Positions 33,391 to 46,570 of a stretch of 64,000 nucleotides of DNA are shown here, piece by piece. A program made the position numbers and the translations under genes. Source of the DNA: Callaeas wilsoni (lineage: Eukaryota > Chordata > Aves > Passeriformes > Callaeidae); NCBI GenBank assembly GCA_013398955.1, contig VWPU01004889.1, positions 56,828 to 120,827 of the forward strand, written 5' to 3'. The notes beneath the pieces were generated by a model. That model did not search any database. It was not told the origin of the DNA and saw only the letters and a program-made list of their open reading frames with translations. The stretch's first letter is position 1. Each line of letters begins with the position of its first letter.

Positions 33391-36296
33391 GCAAGTTAGC
33401 TTTAGGCTAAGAAATAGACAATAAATGCCCAAATATCTTTGAGTTTTAGCTTGAGGACTCCTATGCTCTTTGATTTTTCAAATGCGCATGCCAGGCAATT
33501 GAAGGAACTAATTTTCAGCATGTCCTACCCCTTTGATGAATCTGATAATTGCTTAGAAACATCCTCCATTAGCTATTTCCTAAGAGCCTTGTACCATGAT
33601 ATTGTGTGTTCTTTCTAAATTTTAGAAGACATATAGCCATTACTGATACAGAACACAAAATTGTCTTCCTTCTAACGTCACTGGTTTTTCAGAAAAAAAA
33701 TATGTATACCTATACCTTTATATTACGTTTCAATTCCTTGTTGCATAAATAAATATTTCTTATGATATTCAGAGATGAAGTTGAGTTCAGAGATTAAATT
33801 AAAATAAATTCCAAATGCAAGAATTCTTTGTTAAATATATTTCTGATTACCTACACATGTTTCCAGGACTGATAAAATAAAATCCTTTCCTTTCTGTCAC
33901 TAATCCAAAATAAACCAAACAACAACAGCAAAAAGATTGTTTCCAACAACATTAAATATCTCGAAAAGAATTTTAGTGCTTCTGTGAATGCATGATAGGT
34001 AATTTCAGCCTTTTAAGAAATATGGTTCAGAACAAACCCTAGAAAATTGGATGCTGATCCAATTGCCAAATCAGCTGAACTGGCTGAAAATGTCAACAGA
34101 CCAACCCTTCTCACAAAGGTCAGGACTTCTGTTTTCATAGGGATCTGAAGGTTATGCCAGGGGGAAAATAATGCAGTCACATTTTTTTGAACTTAGTAAA
34201 GGACTTGATTTTGTCCTGTAGATATTATCTAATTTATGTTTCAAATGGAATTTAAGATTCATTTTTTAGGGAATAGGGTTGGGGAATTTAACTGAAACTG
34301 ACTCACCTTCAAGTGTTTTGTGGATTTTCCAGTCCAATAAATATTGCTAGTCTTTGAAACTAACTCCAGCTAGCTGGAGTGTCACACATCAGATGTGAGG
34401 GGATTACTGCTTACTAGAGAACAAGAAGTGTCTTTGAGATGTACGAAGGTATTCAGATATTGTTTGCTAAATTCTGAAGGATCAGACTATGCAGATAGTT
34501 ATATAAACATAACTTTTAAATATATTTGAGCAAAACAAAAATCTAGGTACCAGCATATAGTTTCTTGCATTATCAGAATCAAGTGTGCCCTTTGGGGCTA
34601 TATTGCACAGAAAACACTAACACTGTGTTTCAGGAATATTTACCTTGTGAGCACAACTTAGACTGAATTCAAATCATATTCCAGTGCAACTCCTTTCTTG
34701 GAAATCAAGAAACATTCCACTACATGTACAAATAGGTATTCCTATATTTTCTACTTTATTTTTAATTTAAATGAGTCAGATAACATCCAGGTTATTTCCT
34801 TACAAAAAATATATGTTACTTCTGGTTTCCTATATCCTGAATATCATGGTAGATTAAATTATGGCCCAGATTTTAAAGCATGTGGGTTCAATTTAATTAC
34901 AATGACTTACTATATTGTATATGAAGTAATACAATGCAACAGAGCAAGAATGCAAGGAAACTACCACAGCTTGTGCTTGTACAATGGGCAATGCTGAGGT
35001 TAAATAAAAGTGGGTGAACTTCAGGTACATGTTCAGTTACTTTTCTGTAATTCATAACCCATTGTTTGTAACTATTTGTCTCTTACCATTCTGTATCCTT
35101 TGACACTATTTATGTCAAATCACTAGAGTGTCTGACATGTTATTTTTTTACTCTGACATGAGGATGTACTTAAATAATGAAATGTTGAAGAGAACAATAT
35201 TTGTCTTGGCAAACTGGAGTCACTTCAAATATAGATATAATCTAAGCATCCTGCAAGAATAACTTTGTATGGAAAATGGTGTATTTCTATAGTCCCATGT
35301 TTTCTTCTGCAGCAACTTGGAAGTGTGTTAGTCACAATCTGAGTGGACTGCAATGACGTTGAATTGTTGAAGCTTCTTAGCTCTCCTTCTGCTGAAATTT
35401 CCCACCTGAATCCCAGGCGTGCTGTCACAAGCCATACCAGACAGGTTGAATGTCCATTTTGTGTTGAAATTTATATGTAATTCCATTAAGCAATCTCTAT
35501 GTAGTTCTAAATTGACAGCAGAAATGTCAAACACAGTTAAGTGCAGCAGATCTCTTTCCAGAATCAGAAACTTTTGGCACAAGTAACTCGATGTATTCAA
35601 AACAGCATATTTGAAGTTTCTTTAAGCTGAGGACAGCATATCTGTGAACTGAGGAAGAGAAAACAGGTTTGAATACACAGACAGCTTTATTTCAAAATAC
35701 ATGACTCTTTGGTAACTTCTCAACAGAAAAGCTGGCTTGGTAAAAAGACTTTATGAAAGATATCCTTTTTGATTGGGATACTACAGCAATCTTCAGAATA
35801 ATGCTTCTAGGTAAATTAATGGGACGTCAGAGTGCTTTTCCATTTTATGAGAGCATTACTTTGTTTCTTTCAAATGAAAGAAAAGTGCATCTTCTTTTTA
35901 TGAAAATACACATATTTTATCTATTGTTATGCTAAAATGTATAAAATAATTGTGGTAGTGAGCATTTTTAAAAGGTTATAGGATGGTTTAAATTTTAGCC
36001 TTCCATTTCAGGAGTAACTTTGGAAAAAAAAACAACTCACTGAACCTCTGAAAAACTTTAGTTCTTTAGTTTCAGCTTGATATAAAATCTACTGTCCCCA
36101 GTGTACGTCTATCTACATTTGACAAAACTTTTGAACAACTTATTGGGCTCGAGGTCAGCCCACTGAAAAAAATCATGGGTTTAACTTAATCCTTATTTTT
36201 ATTTAATCCTCACTTTTATTCAGGTAGTTTACACTCCATTGAAAACATTGCTTTTTTATTTCCATTTTCTCATCTTCACTTCTTATACTGATGCCT
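33391..36296. other. AT-rich non-coding stretch
   Basis: Nothing is recognisable apart from the coding-looking remnant at 35225-35600 (listed). CR1 sequence may extend a little beyond 33390 but becomes too diverged to call. Confidence 0.5.
35225..35600 (-). pseudogene. Coding-looking remnant in two overlapping frames
   Basis: On the minus strand a 90-codon frame (35328-35600) overlaps a 67-codon frame (35225-35428). The reading seems to pass from one to the other through a frameshift near 35380. The first frame has a regular hydrophobic pattern (DLLHLTVFDISAVNLELH), and the second carries CCRRKHGTIEIHHFPYK. This looks like decayed protein-coding sequence, for example a retroposed gene or an old exon. 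I do not recognise a family, and no poly(A) tail or target duplication is obvious. Confidence 0.25.
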
Positions 36297-36683
36297 TGTA
36301 GAGGCTGACCTGGAACAGAGGCTAGGCAGAGTGAAAGGATAAAGGGTAGGTATTTATTGAAACGCCTTCACAGGGCACACCTTGGGCAGTGCAGGAGTCT
36401 CGCAGAGACTGCACCCAGGATGGACACAGTCACACGGTTTTTTGGACAGATACAAGTTTTGTTCATTTGCATATCAGAGGTTAATTGTCCAATTACTGTT
36501 TCAGGCAGTGGAGCCTCATTCTTTTAGTTTGGTTCCCCTCAACTCACTTTTGTTTCCATTTCTCAGGGCCTGAAACAGTGAGGTGTCCTTGATTCTCAGG
36601 CCTGGAGAGGAATTGTTGTGTCTGACCAAAATGGGAAAAGCAGTTGCTAACACTCTACATGGAGCTCAGAGTCATACACTACA
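36297..36683 (-). mobile_element. Endogenous retrovirus LTR
   Basis: The minus strand ends GGTCAGCCTCTACA (plus-strand start 36297). An AATAAA polyadenylation signal (complement of 36353-36358) sits 56 bp inside that end. Internal text around TTAATTGTCCAATTAC and the AGGCCTGGAGAGGAATTGTTGTG segment is of a type familiar from songbird LTRs. The other end is less clear; I place it near 36683 (plus ...ACACTACA). No internal retroviral genes are present. Confidence 0.65.
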
Positions 36684-38244
36684 GAATCGCAGGATTACAA
36701 ATATATGAAAATATAAAAGTTAAAATCCTAAGGCATCAATATTGCACAGCAGGACATTGATGATACAGGGAACAAGACTGAGTTCACTTCAGTCACCTAC
36801 ATCATAAGTAACTGCTGAATATATATATTTCTGCACAATCTTTGTTCAATCTAATATGTACTTCAAGTGCAAAAAACTCAAGTTAGTTAATGATAATTAA
36901 TTGACCTGAAAGAACGTATCAGTTAATTTCTGTATTATGTAATATAGATAGAAATTTGACCTGATTTACTCTCTTCGAGGACATTTTATTCTGTGAGAAC
37001 CACCTGTGCCAAAGTGCCTGGGCCACCTTCCATAGTCCTCAGAGCATTAAGTCACACACCTCAGCCAAGCCATCAGGGCTTCCATTATTGCAGACTCTCA
37101 AATCAGTGAAAAAATGAGCCACTTCTTCGTCCTTGCATTTGGTGAAAGACAGATCAATTACCTAAGTCATCCCTTTGCTCAAAGCTATGGTCAGGGCTAT
37201 TTTTCACTCTTAATAAAAGCCCTGAAACCTGATACTTGGTATCCTTGCTGTGAAATTATACCAAGGTACTAATATTGATTTTAAAAAACCTTACTATTTC
37301 TGAAGGAAAAAAAAATTAAAACCCGTTTGTTTTGTCTCAATTTGCATCTGATCAAATTTTTACTAGTCACAATGTCTCATGGACTCGAAGCAGTAAGTTT
37401 TAATTTTATGATCAGCTTTGTTGAAATCTTCAAGTCTAGAACACTTTTTAAAAAATACCTTTAGTTTCAGACAATATTTAAGATTAATTTCAGAAATTAT
37501 TTGATGAGGGTCCTTATATTCAATGATATATTTATTTGATTTTAGCAGCTCCTTCAGACCTTTTCACAATAGAAGTGAGTTAGGCAATTAGAGGAATCAT
37601 ATAAAAACCTCACTATTAACCTACTTAGAAGGCTTATTGTGGGAGCAGTGTGTTTGACACTTTTTCAGTGGGGACTGTTTTGGAATAAACAAGTGTTACT
37701 TTGGCGCAAATCGATGAGATAAAAATGGTCCTGAATCCAAGCACCCATTATAACTATGATTAATTAGTGTTTAATTTAATTTCAGTTCGCCAAATTCTTG
37801 AATGTGACCAGACCCAATGACAATACTATTGCCAGGAATAAAGTGTGCTTGCTGATCACATCATGAAAATAGTGCAGTGTCTGCATGTAGGACAGTAAGC
37901 ATTTTATACATGTCGCATGAAAAGTCCAGTTCTTACACATTTTTCTTAAAACTTTGAATTTAGAGAAGTGCACATTTCCAGGTAAAATAGCATATTTTTC
38001 TTTACCAGTAATTTAGAAAAAATGAGATTTCTCGTGTTAGTTACCTTTTTAAGTGACTAATATTTCTTGTCCATGCTGTTACATAATTGTCTGGATCATT
38101 TAATCAAAAATACAGAAGTCTTCATAAGAAAGCTATAGAAAACCCTGCCCAGAAAAGGCAAATGACTACCCAGATTACTAACTTTGAAATTAATGAAATA
38201 CATATTTTTGGGGAAAAACACAAACCTGTTGTGATTTATCTCAC
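36684..38244. other. AT-rich non-coding stretch
   Basis: No gene or repeat is recognisable. The part from about 37625 to 38000 has homeodomain-type motifs and is discussed as a possible conserved element. Confidence 0.5.
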
Positions 38245-38304
38245 CTGCTTCCAGATTTCCCACAACTTCCTTGATTTTTCTCTCACATGCTTGTTCCTTC
38301 CCAC
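38245..38304 (-). CDS. Candidate short coding exon (60 bp)
   Basis: On the minus strand an acceptor (ACATGCTTTTCAG) precedes 60 bp ending GCAG, followed by GTGAGA, a strong donor. Two frames are open. The phase-1 frame gives GKEQACERKIKEVVGNLEA, a charged, helix-like peptide. It joins both the candidate exon at 48219-48271 (upstream in the gene) and the one at 20344-20452 (downstream) without stops. Its small size makes chance plausible. Confidence 0.28.
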
Positions 38305-40044
38305 CTGAAAAGCATGTTCCTTAAATATTATGATGATTACAGGATACCTTCATGTAGCCTAACATCTACAGCACACATGAATAAAGCACATGCCTATCAT
38401 AAGTCTAGATTAAAAATTGAAATATTATCATCTGTAAATGTTAGTCCTCATAATTTTGGAATATAATGTCTTTATAAAATTTTCCGTGTACATTACTTGG
38501 ATTCCAGCACCACTTGTGAATGCACTTAGAAAACAAGAGTACTTCAGCATTTACTGTTTAATTTCAAGAGTTTCAATACAAACAAAAGCTTGTCATGCAA
38601 TAGGGTATCTATAAAAAAAACTAATTTCATATCTTTGGACAGCTTATTATATAAACTTTTAAATAAATTTTAGGAGCTTCCTCTGCCCCAGCTGGATCAG
38701 GGTGTCTTGTTTCCTCCTGAGACATGTTGGCATTTTTCAAGCAGGGATAACACCCTTAAAACATTGTCCTTTGAGGAGGTAGCAGTGAATGTCCTTATTA
38801 ATGTTATCTTCCTTTCCTTTTCTTCCAGAGAAGGAAGAAAAAGGCCAGGGGAAGCAAGGTAGTCTTTATAGACCTGAGAGGTTTCTGAATATAGGGAGTG
38901 TCAGTAGACCGAAACATAATCTGAAATGCAAATGTGGTACATAACATACAATAATTGCTGCAAACAGAGATATAATAATTGTTAGTAGCAACAGGAAACC
39001 TGCTCCCATTTCCTGCTAACAAAAGCATACAATGATCTGAAAAATCTTGTTTTCTCAATGACCTACAGAATATAGTTTATAAAATCATTTTTAAAAAGTG
39101 AGTGATGAAAAAATCACTTCCCCTTTGAAAACCAGCTCTTTTTACAGACATTCTGTGAACTACTCTCTCTAATTTACTGTAGACTTCAGCTTTTTTGTCA
39201 AGTCATCATATTTGGTAAAGATAGTGATTAACAAAAGCAAGAAAATCCCAGCATTTAAAATTCAATATTCAATCTATGTTTCTTTATGAAACTCTGTTTC
39301 CTATCTTTTTATCTATTCCACTAATACTGCCCAATTCTTCTACTGAATATTTCTGTTTGTTCTACTTTTCTTGGATTACACATAGCCTTTTCTCTGAAAA
39401 CAAGAAGGAAAAGTGCAGTTGCTGCTGTCTCCATCCTCTACTATTACATGAATTGGCACAGCCACTAATTCTTGATGACACAAATGCTAAACCCCCTCCA
39501 TGAACTACTAGGTCAGCTTGCAGATTTCCTTGTTGTTCTCCAAGTTCCTCCTTAGGTACACGCTTCTAATGCATGACTTCTTTTTGTAAGGCCAGATCCT
39601 AAAATTAGAATTTTACACCACTGCATTTAAAACTTTCTGTTAATTTAACCCTCTTTGTGTCAAAATTTTTATATAAAATTAGATTTGATTTCAAAAATTA
39701 GCAGAATACTCTTGGTTGGTCAATTGGGAGTTTTTTTGCTTGTTTATTATTTGTTGCTTCTTTATATTGAAGTTTGATTTTAGGTACAGTGGAAAACAAA
39801 AAGGCTGATAAACTTTATTTTGAAAGAAAATTGTGTTTGCTTTGCCTAAATGTGATTTGAAATATTTTAGCTGAGTTTGTCTAAGACCTCAACAGCTTGA
39901 TGCTCTATTTGTTTTAGAAGTGTGATATGACCTGTATGTTCTACTCACACCAGATACTTCATGCATTATCTTCAATTAACCAGCATTCCTCCTTCTAAGC
40001 GTCATGTGACAATATCTAAAATTTGATTTAAAATTTCCTCTACC

Positions 40045-40200
40045 AAACAAAAATAAAAGACAATTTTACCTTTTAGTGAAATTCAAATTATTTAATGAAA
40101 CACAAATAAAAGGTGGTTTTATCTTTTATTGAAGTGCAAATAATTACTTATGTCAATTAAAAGGCTGTTTTGTAAAAGTTAAAATATTTCATTTGCAAGA
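40045..40200 (+). repeat. Degenerate tandem repeat, unit about 53 bp
   Basis: Two to three diverged copies start at about 40045, 40098 and 40153. Each carries an A-rich start (CAAATAAAAG-like), then a T-rich TTTTA(C/T)CTTTTA core and a CAAAT(T)ATT-like end. Mismatches and indels indicate age. Confidence 0.6.
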
Positions 40201-41693
40201 ATTTGCTATTAAATACTTATATTACCTAAACTGTCCTTTATATGTAATGAAAGGTAACTTCTAATCAAAATTCAAGTGAATTTATCTTGCAAAGGTGTTT
40301 GCTCACTAAAACTCTATTGTTTAGTAGCTGTAAATAGTGTTCTCCAGTTCTAAGCTAAACCAAGGCTCATGTCTTGCATTGCTCTTTTGACTAATTCTGT
40401 TCACATTCTGTTTGAAATCAAGTATCTAATTAAAGATAAGAGAGCAGAATGAGGCAAAACACGTTCTGTGTTTCAGTGTGAGAAATCAGAAGGCTGCAGC
40501 TTGTGGGATTCAGCTCAAAATGGTTATCTTTATTTTCAAATTTGATTGTTTTCACTCTTAGATAAAGAGTCTTCGATGTGCTTTTTTTGACTGCCTACAC
40601 TAGCTCTGAACTGAAGCAAACCAAAACAAAATCTCTACAGCCAAAGAGACAGAGATCCTGTCCTATTTTCATATATACAGCTATGCAACATGCGAACCAT
40701 TACCTTTGAGCATATCACATTTCTGGAACTAGAAAATTAGTAAGTATTCCTCAGAGCAAGCAAGGTAGTATTTGCTTACTTAATGAACTCAGTGGAGTCT
40801 GACTTTTACCCACAGCTGGCCTGTAAATTGCAACAAACATATTCCTGGTTTTGGCTAGAGACATTGCAGTGAAGGATAGAGGGGTGTAGCCCTCCTATTA
40901 GCGCCTTCTAGAGCAGTTGTATGACCTGTAGCAGTCAATTGAGAAACCCATGGGTGTACACGTCCCTCCTTTTCTCCCTTCCTCCTCTTATTCCTTCTCA
41001 CCCTAGTCAGATAAGGGCTACATCCATCTTGACTGTGTTCTCAACTGTAACTGCCAAAAATTACATGCATTACAGACTGATCTCTTTTTTTTTATACCTA
41101 TACTGATAAACCAGATATTTATAGGAGGATTTCCAGATCTCAAACGTGATCCTAAAGAGTCCACTCTTGATAACCATTATCTTCAAGAAATCTGAAAGTT
41201 CTTTTCTTTGGAACTACTTTGAATTAGGTGTTCGACTAAGGTCTAACATAAAATAAGGTATATGCTTTAGACATAAAAAATGGAGTATTATATTTGGAAC
41301 ACAGTGAAAAAATTAAGACATGGAATCAAATAAGCCAAAAATTTAGAAATCACATGGTCTTTCCTTCATGTTCTACTTGAAAAGACCAAACAATATTATA
41401 CTATTAAGTTATTACTTTCAGTGAGTACAGTTTCTTTTGGCTGAATTTACTTTCTTGAAAGTTAGTAACACCAAAAATGTGGTTACTAAAATCATCTAAG
41501 GTTGTAGGTTTAGACACTGAGAAGATCAGCTGGAATTAGATAGAAAAGAAAGGCTTTTAAGCAGATTAAGCTGTTTACTTTATAAGATCAGTTTACTTGT
41601 CAATGAATCCATGAGTTTGCTTCTATTTATGTTTTTGTCATTTAAAACAATTAGCATAGGTTGTCTTCTCTTCATGGCAGTACAAAGCACTAC

Positions 41694-41733
41694 CTGAGTT
41701 TGCAGAAATTAAGCATACATCCCTCCAAGAGTC
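41694..41733 (-). other. Possible 40-bp micro-exon
   Basis: The minus strand has an excellent acceptor (CTCCCTTTTTCCCCCAG) and a fair donor (CTCAG/GTAGTG) around 40 bp that are open in two frames (DSWRDVCLISANS in one). It does not fit the phase of the 48219-48271 to 38245-38304 join, so it would have to be alternative or spurious. Confidence 0.12.
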
Positions 41734-42699
41734 CTGGGGGAAAAAGGGAGAAATTTACTTAGATAATTGAGTTTTCAGCTGTCGAGTTCCCAGAGTATTA
41801 CTTCCTTGGCTGTTAGATACCTTGCACCATCACAGTTCAGAAGTAGTGTCTAGGTAGAATCACACCTTGATGAATCAGGTATGCTTGTGATATGTGTTTT
41901 CTTCTTTTACAAAAGGAAAATATATGCCTGATTAGAAGCTGATGATGCAAAACTAGCATTAACATCAGGGAGATTTTCATTACTACGATTGCTGCTTCTT
42001 AATTCTGCTCCTGAAAGTCACCTCAAAGTTGAACTGAACTTGAGCCTGTGAACAGGGTACCTTGCACAATATATTTATGCTGGGCTAAGGGTTTATTCAA
42101 CATCTGCATATAATTCTACTTATATTTTTTTACTTCCTTAATTTATTGCATTTTCTAGAAAGATTATGAGGAAAAGGCAGCTTGGGAGTCCCATAGGACA
42201 CTCAATCCCTAGGATATCATTGCTCATGTTAAAGAGTCAATGCATTGTTTTAATCACTTTCTGAATTATAAAACCATTATTCAAGGATGAAACATTTTAT
42301 GCTTTGAACTGCCAGACATTTATATGCTATACGAATTCTCACATTTTAAATTGACTCTAAAGGAATCATGTCTGAAAATCATCTGTTGTTTACATTTGAA
42401 AAGAAATCTAACACTGCGTTTACCCACAGATGGGATGGATTGAACACTTATTCCTACTGCAGCTCTGTCACTGCCTTTCAACAGTGAAAATATTTATCTT
42501 TGGGGGCAAAATTCTTCTCCCCAGGAAACTGAGCAAGAAGAAACATTGGCAGGAGGATCCCTGCTTCAGCTTTGCATGGTTTACATCCCTTGTAAGACCC
42601 AGCCTGGCGAGGATGCTGGGATCTCTCTTTACAGAAGTGACTAGTCTGAGATGGGAATGAATTGAAAACAGAGTATTATGAAAATAATAATGTTATTGT

Positions 42700-42751
42700 C
42701 CAATCTAATCTTCTAAACAATACTGCCAATCTAATCTTCTAAACAATACTG
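42700..42751 (+). repeat. Perfect 26-bp tandem duplication
   Basis: The 26-bp unit CCAATCTAATC...AACAATACTG occurs at 42700-42725 and again, identical, at 42726-42751. Its perfection suggests a recent event or an assembly slip. Confidence 0.95.
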
Positions 42752-45700
42752 AAAAAATAACAATAATAAAAAACAGAGGCAGCGCCTATATTTTTATCTT
42801 TAATTTTCTTAGAAAGCAGAATACTTTCAGCACTATATTATATGCACATTGCTGGGTTCTGATCCACTGATTTCAGGAACAGGTAATAGAATAAGCCTTT
42901 GATGCATGCTGAAGAAGAGGATTTTTAAGCTATTTTTTCAGATCAGTACAAAATTTATCTTACAATTTTTTTCAGATTCTTCATCATATTTATTTCTCTA
43001 TAAGTAGGGGTACATATTATTCAGTTTTAAACATGAATCACAAAGTCAGTATAAAGAACTTTTCCTTGAACTTGTTTTCCTATCTTTGCCAACTCTTAAG
43101 GTTGCAGCTGAAGTCAGACCTAGATCTCAGAAGGATAAAACAAAGGGTTTGTTGATGTGACTAAACCACATCTTTTTCACAAACAAGGCCATTTAAAGGT
43201 AGCTCTGCATAACAAATCAGGAGCAGCTAACTCTGATCTTCCAGTCTGGCCACCCAGCATTACACATAGAGATAAAGCATTTTCTCCAGCTTTGTTGAGT
43301 TTCCAGAACCCCACAGTGCAGATGTCGGCTTCAGACAGCAGCAGTACAAGTCGGAATTGCATTTATGCCAGCCAGGAACTGCTGTGTGCCTGAGGGACTT
43401 CTTAGCTGCACCCAGCTGTGCAAATGGATCCAAATTAAAGTAAAAAAAACAGCCAACTAAGTTGTCATAAAATCGCCATTAAAGAATTATACAATTCTTC
43501 ATTAAATCCCTGGCTTCCTATTCATAATTAGAGATGTGTGGGTAAGTAGAATAATTTAAGCATTTGCAGCTGAGTTACTCCAGGTGTTATTAAACTAATA
43601 TGATGTAACTGACGTGTAGCATATTGCTCACTGTCCCTTAGGAACTGCATGGAGAAAATATGTTGTATCTCTGAAGCCAATAAGATGGGGACAACATTTT
43701 AATGAAAAAAGGGAAAGTTTTAAGTAGCATTTTAACACCATAATCCAAACTATACTCCTGCATTTTATGAACAAAAACACTTTCTTGCTGTGAGACAGAA
43801 AATATAATTAGTACATTTGAACAGTGGAGGTTTTGTCAAATACCAAAATATAAAGTGATGCAGATGAATGGGCATCTGAGTGGCAGGAATACAGGCCCAG
43901 AGAGAAATATTCTTAAGAAGGAACATCCAGCCTGTTCACAAAGAGCCTGCCAGTTGAAGGCCTCCATAAATGCACTTCATTTTTCAAGCAGAAGAACAGG
44001 TTTGAAACTGGGGGAGATGAACAGAACTACTGCATGTTTTGTGCTTGATATGAGGGATGATGAAAACCCAAGGAAACACAAGCCCTGAAGGAAGCTGCAC
44101 TGGTTTCAAGGCAGTGCTGCTGGTGTGCCATTCTTAAAAACCATTAAATTTTGAAGCACTGCCAGCATCCAAGTGCAAGAATTATTATTTAGTCTATTTC
44201 ACAGCAGTAATATCTGGTCTAAGATTGGGTAACTTTTGTTTAAGAAGCTATGAACAAAATGTGGAAAGAGAGGCATTAGCATTAAGGGGGAAAAAACAAA
44301 AGAGGGGTTGAACCTGAAAAAATCTTGTGCCACAGATTATTGTAATTACCATATCTACCAGTTTCCCAAAGCATAATTATATTGACATACTTCTCAACTT
44401 TCACTAGGAGTATTTTGGATTTTCGTCACTAATGTTAAATGAAATATTACCATACCAATTTGTAAGCCTAGGAAACCACCATGGTTCTTTGAACAGGGTC
44501 CTAAGTTCTCGTTCCTGCTACACCTTGCAAGACATCAGTAGCTGGTGACAAATATGTTCTGCACACACCCTTGCACCCACACGCTTTTTCTGAGAAGAAA
44601 GACAGAAGAAATTTTATTAATCAGAAAAGGTCTGCAAAAGAGTTTCTTGTCATTCTAATTTGGCGACAGTGGTAGCAAAAGACACACTAGCCAAGCTGCA
44701 CAAAGCTCACACCGATCCTGGAAGATATTTCAGACTTCTGTCAGTGCTTCACCTTCTCTAAACAGAGTAATTTTGTCCTGAAAGCCTGATCCCTAAAACA
44801 AAGTGAGTATCAGACAGGCTTCTCTTTCCATGGTCTTGAGGTCTTTATTTCAAACCAAAAAATACAAAGTAAAAACTGTCTTGTACTTCTTTGAATTGAG
44901 AAATCACATAGTCAGAACAAAACCAGTACGAATTATATCCTCTATGGATTTAGCATAGAGAATTAGTCATAGGTTGGATTAAATACTACCATGATCTCCC
45001 ATGATTAAAATATCACCAATTCTGGTCATATACTGTTAAATGCTTATAAGCCAACCTACTTGTAAGAATTTTAGTGTCAAATAGACTACTTAGCAACACA
45101 TCCACATTTTCTTTATTCCTTTTACAGACTATACAAAGAAATGAAGGTATCTGTGTTAAGCTGGTCAAAACAGTTATGGATGAGAAATGCTGTAACTTCA
45201 AAATAGGGAAATTTAGAGGAATGTGTCAGTTTCTATTAAAATGCCAGTGGGAAGCCATTCACTGGGAAGAAATTCAGAGAAGAAAAAAACAAAACAAAAC
45301 AAAAACTGCAGGATCTCTGTAGGCAGTACTTATACACATGAGAAATAAACAACATGAATCCATGCTCTTGCTTTCAGTTAACTGTAATAAGAACTGATTC
45401 ACTCTCTGAGTCCCACATAAGTATTAATGTCATCAGTTTATTTGTTATTCCAGGAGTTACTTCTCTCTTCTTTATAAAAAAAAAGAGAATACATGTTATG
45501 TAATCTCATTTTTTGACCTAATTGAATTTCTAAAGAAAATAACCTAATCTTTTACCTCCTTTGTCCAAGCCTGTACAATACAACTACACAAAACAGGTAA
45601 AGAAAGGGTGAAAGCCAACAACTAACAGCTCCTAAGTAGAGCTGTTATATTACTTAGCCCAGCATGCATTCGTACAAAGTGCACATTATATGTGATCTTT

Positions 45701-45773
45701 GTTATGATTTCTTCTCACCTGTATCCAAGTCTTTACATTCTGGTTTTTGGCTCCATTCTTTACCTTTGGTCAT

Positions 45774-46204
45774 TGTGATGGGTTGCTCTGGGCTGTATGC
45801 CAGGTGCCCACAAAGCCAGCCTATACCTCCCTCCTCATCAGGACAGTGAGGGGAGAAAATAAAGATCAAGATAAAGATAGTTGAATAAAGTAAAAGCAAC
45901 GTCATGCTTGCAGAAGCAAAGGAAAACAAGTGTTCTCTACTTCCCATCAGCCTATGATGGCCAGTGCCCACCCTTCCTCCTCCTTTCCCTTGGCTTTTAT
46001 TGCTGAGCAGACTTCATACAGTATGGAATATCCCTTTCACCAGTTTGGGTCAACTGTCCTGGCTATGTCCCCAGAATCTTTCCCACCCCAGCCTACTCCT
46101 CAGTGTGGGAATGCTGGAAAGACAGCCTTGATGCAGGGCCAGATCCATTCAGCAGCAGCCAAAACACTGCTATGTTACAGACACTTTTCAAGCTAGTAAC
46201 ACAA
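45774..46204 (+). mobile_element. Endogenous retrovirus LTR (ERVL-like type)
   Basis: A plus-strand block starting near TGTGATGGGTTGCTCTGGG. It carries successive features of a very common avian LTR: AGATAAAGATAG followed by an A-rich AGCAACGT/AGCAAAGG zone, CTACTTCCCATCAG, then the ATACAGTATGGAATATCCC and GGGTCAACTGTCCTGGC core, and a 3' part with TATGTTACAGACAC. It ends near 46204 (AACACA), probably slightly short of the full 3' end. Internal deletions shorten it. No retroviral genes adjoin it, so it is a solo or truncated LTR. The class assignment is from memory. Confidence 0.75.
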
Positions 46205-46473
46205 AGACCTAAATTTCTTTTTTTTTCTCTTCACTGCTGTTACTTCATTTTTTATGTTTGATCTCAGTGGGTCCCAGTCAAAGACTAAGGCATCACCTTT
46301 GTGGTTCAAGCTCTCTAAAGGTAAGGCACAGTACTAAGCTTAAGATAATAAATGTTGAGATATCTGCACTGGGCTTGTGAAATCTAAAGAAGCATGAGCA
46401 TTTCTATCTTCATCATGTGAGGCTAAGTCACAAAAAGGTTGTAAACATCTGATCTACACCAGTTTCAAAATGC

Positions 46474-46570
46474 AACTTCTTTCTCTCTCTCTGTCTCTGT
46501 TTCTTTCTTTCTTTCTCTCTTTTTCTCTCTTTCTCTCTTTCTTTCTCTCTTTCTTTTTCTTTCTTTTCCT
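46474..46570 (+). repeat. CT-rich (TTTC/TC)n low-complexity tract
   Basis: About 97 bp of almost pure C/T made of mixed TTTC, TC and TCTG units. Confidence 0.9.

Larger units (their letters stand above)
38305..45773. other. AT-rich non-coding stretch
   Basis: No transposon or named gene is recognisable. It contains a degenerate tandem repeat near 40.1 kb and a perfect 26-bp tandem duplication at 42.7 kb (listed). Candidate micro-exons on the minus strand (41694-41733) and an 80-codon plus-strand frame at 42430 are unproven. Confidence 0.5.

Noticed and set aside
42430..42660. 76-codon plus-strand ORF after a good acceptor
   Set aside because: The donor is poor and the peptide matches nothing. 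No linked exon was found on this strand nearby.
44767..44803. Strong plus-strand splice-site pair around 37 bp
   Set aside because: All three frames contain stops. It shows how often good splice-like pairs arise by chance here.
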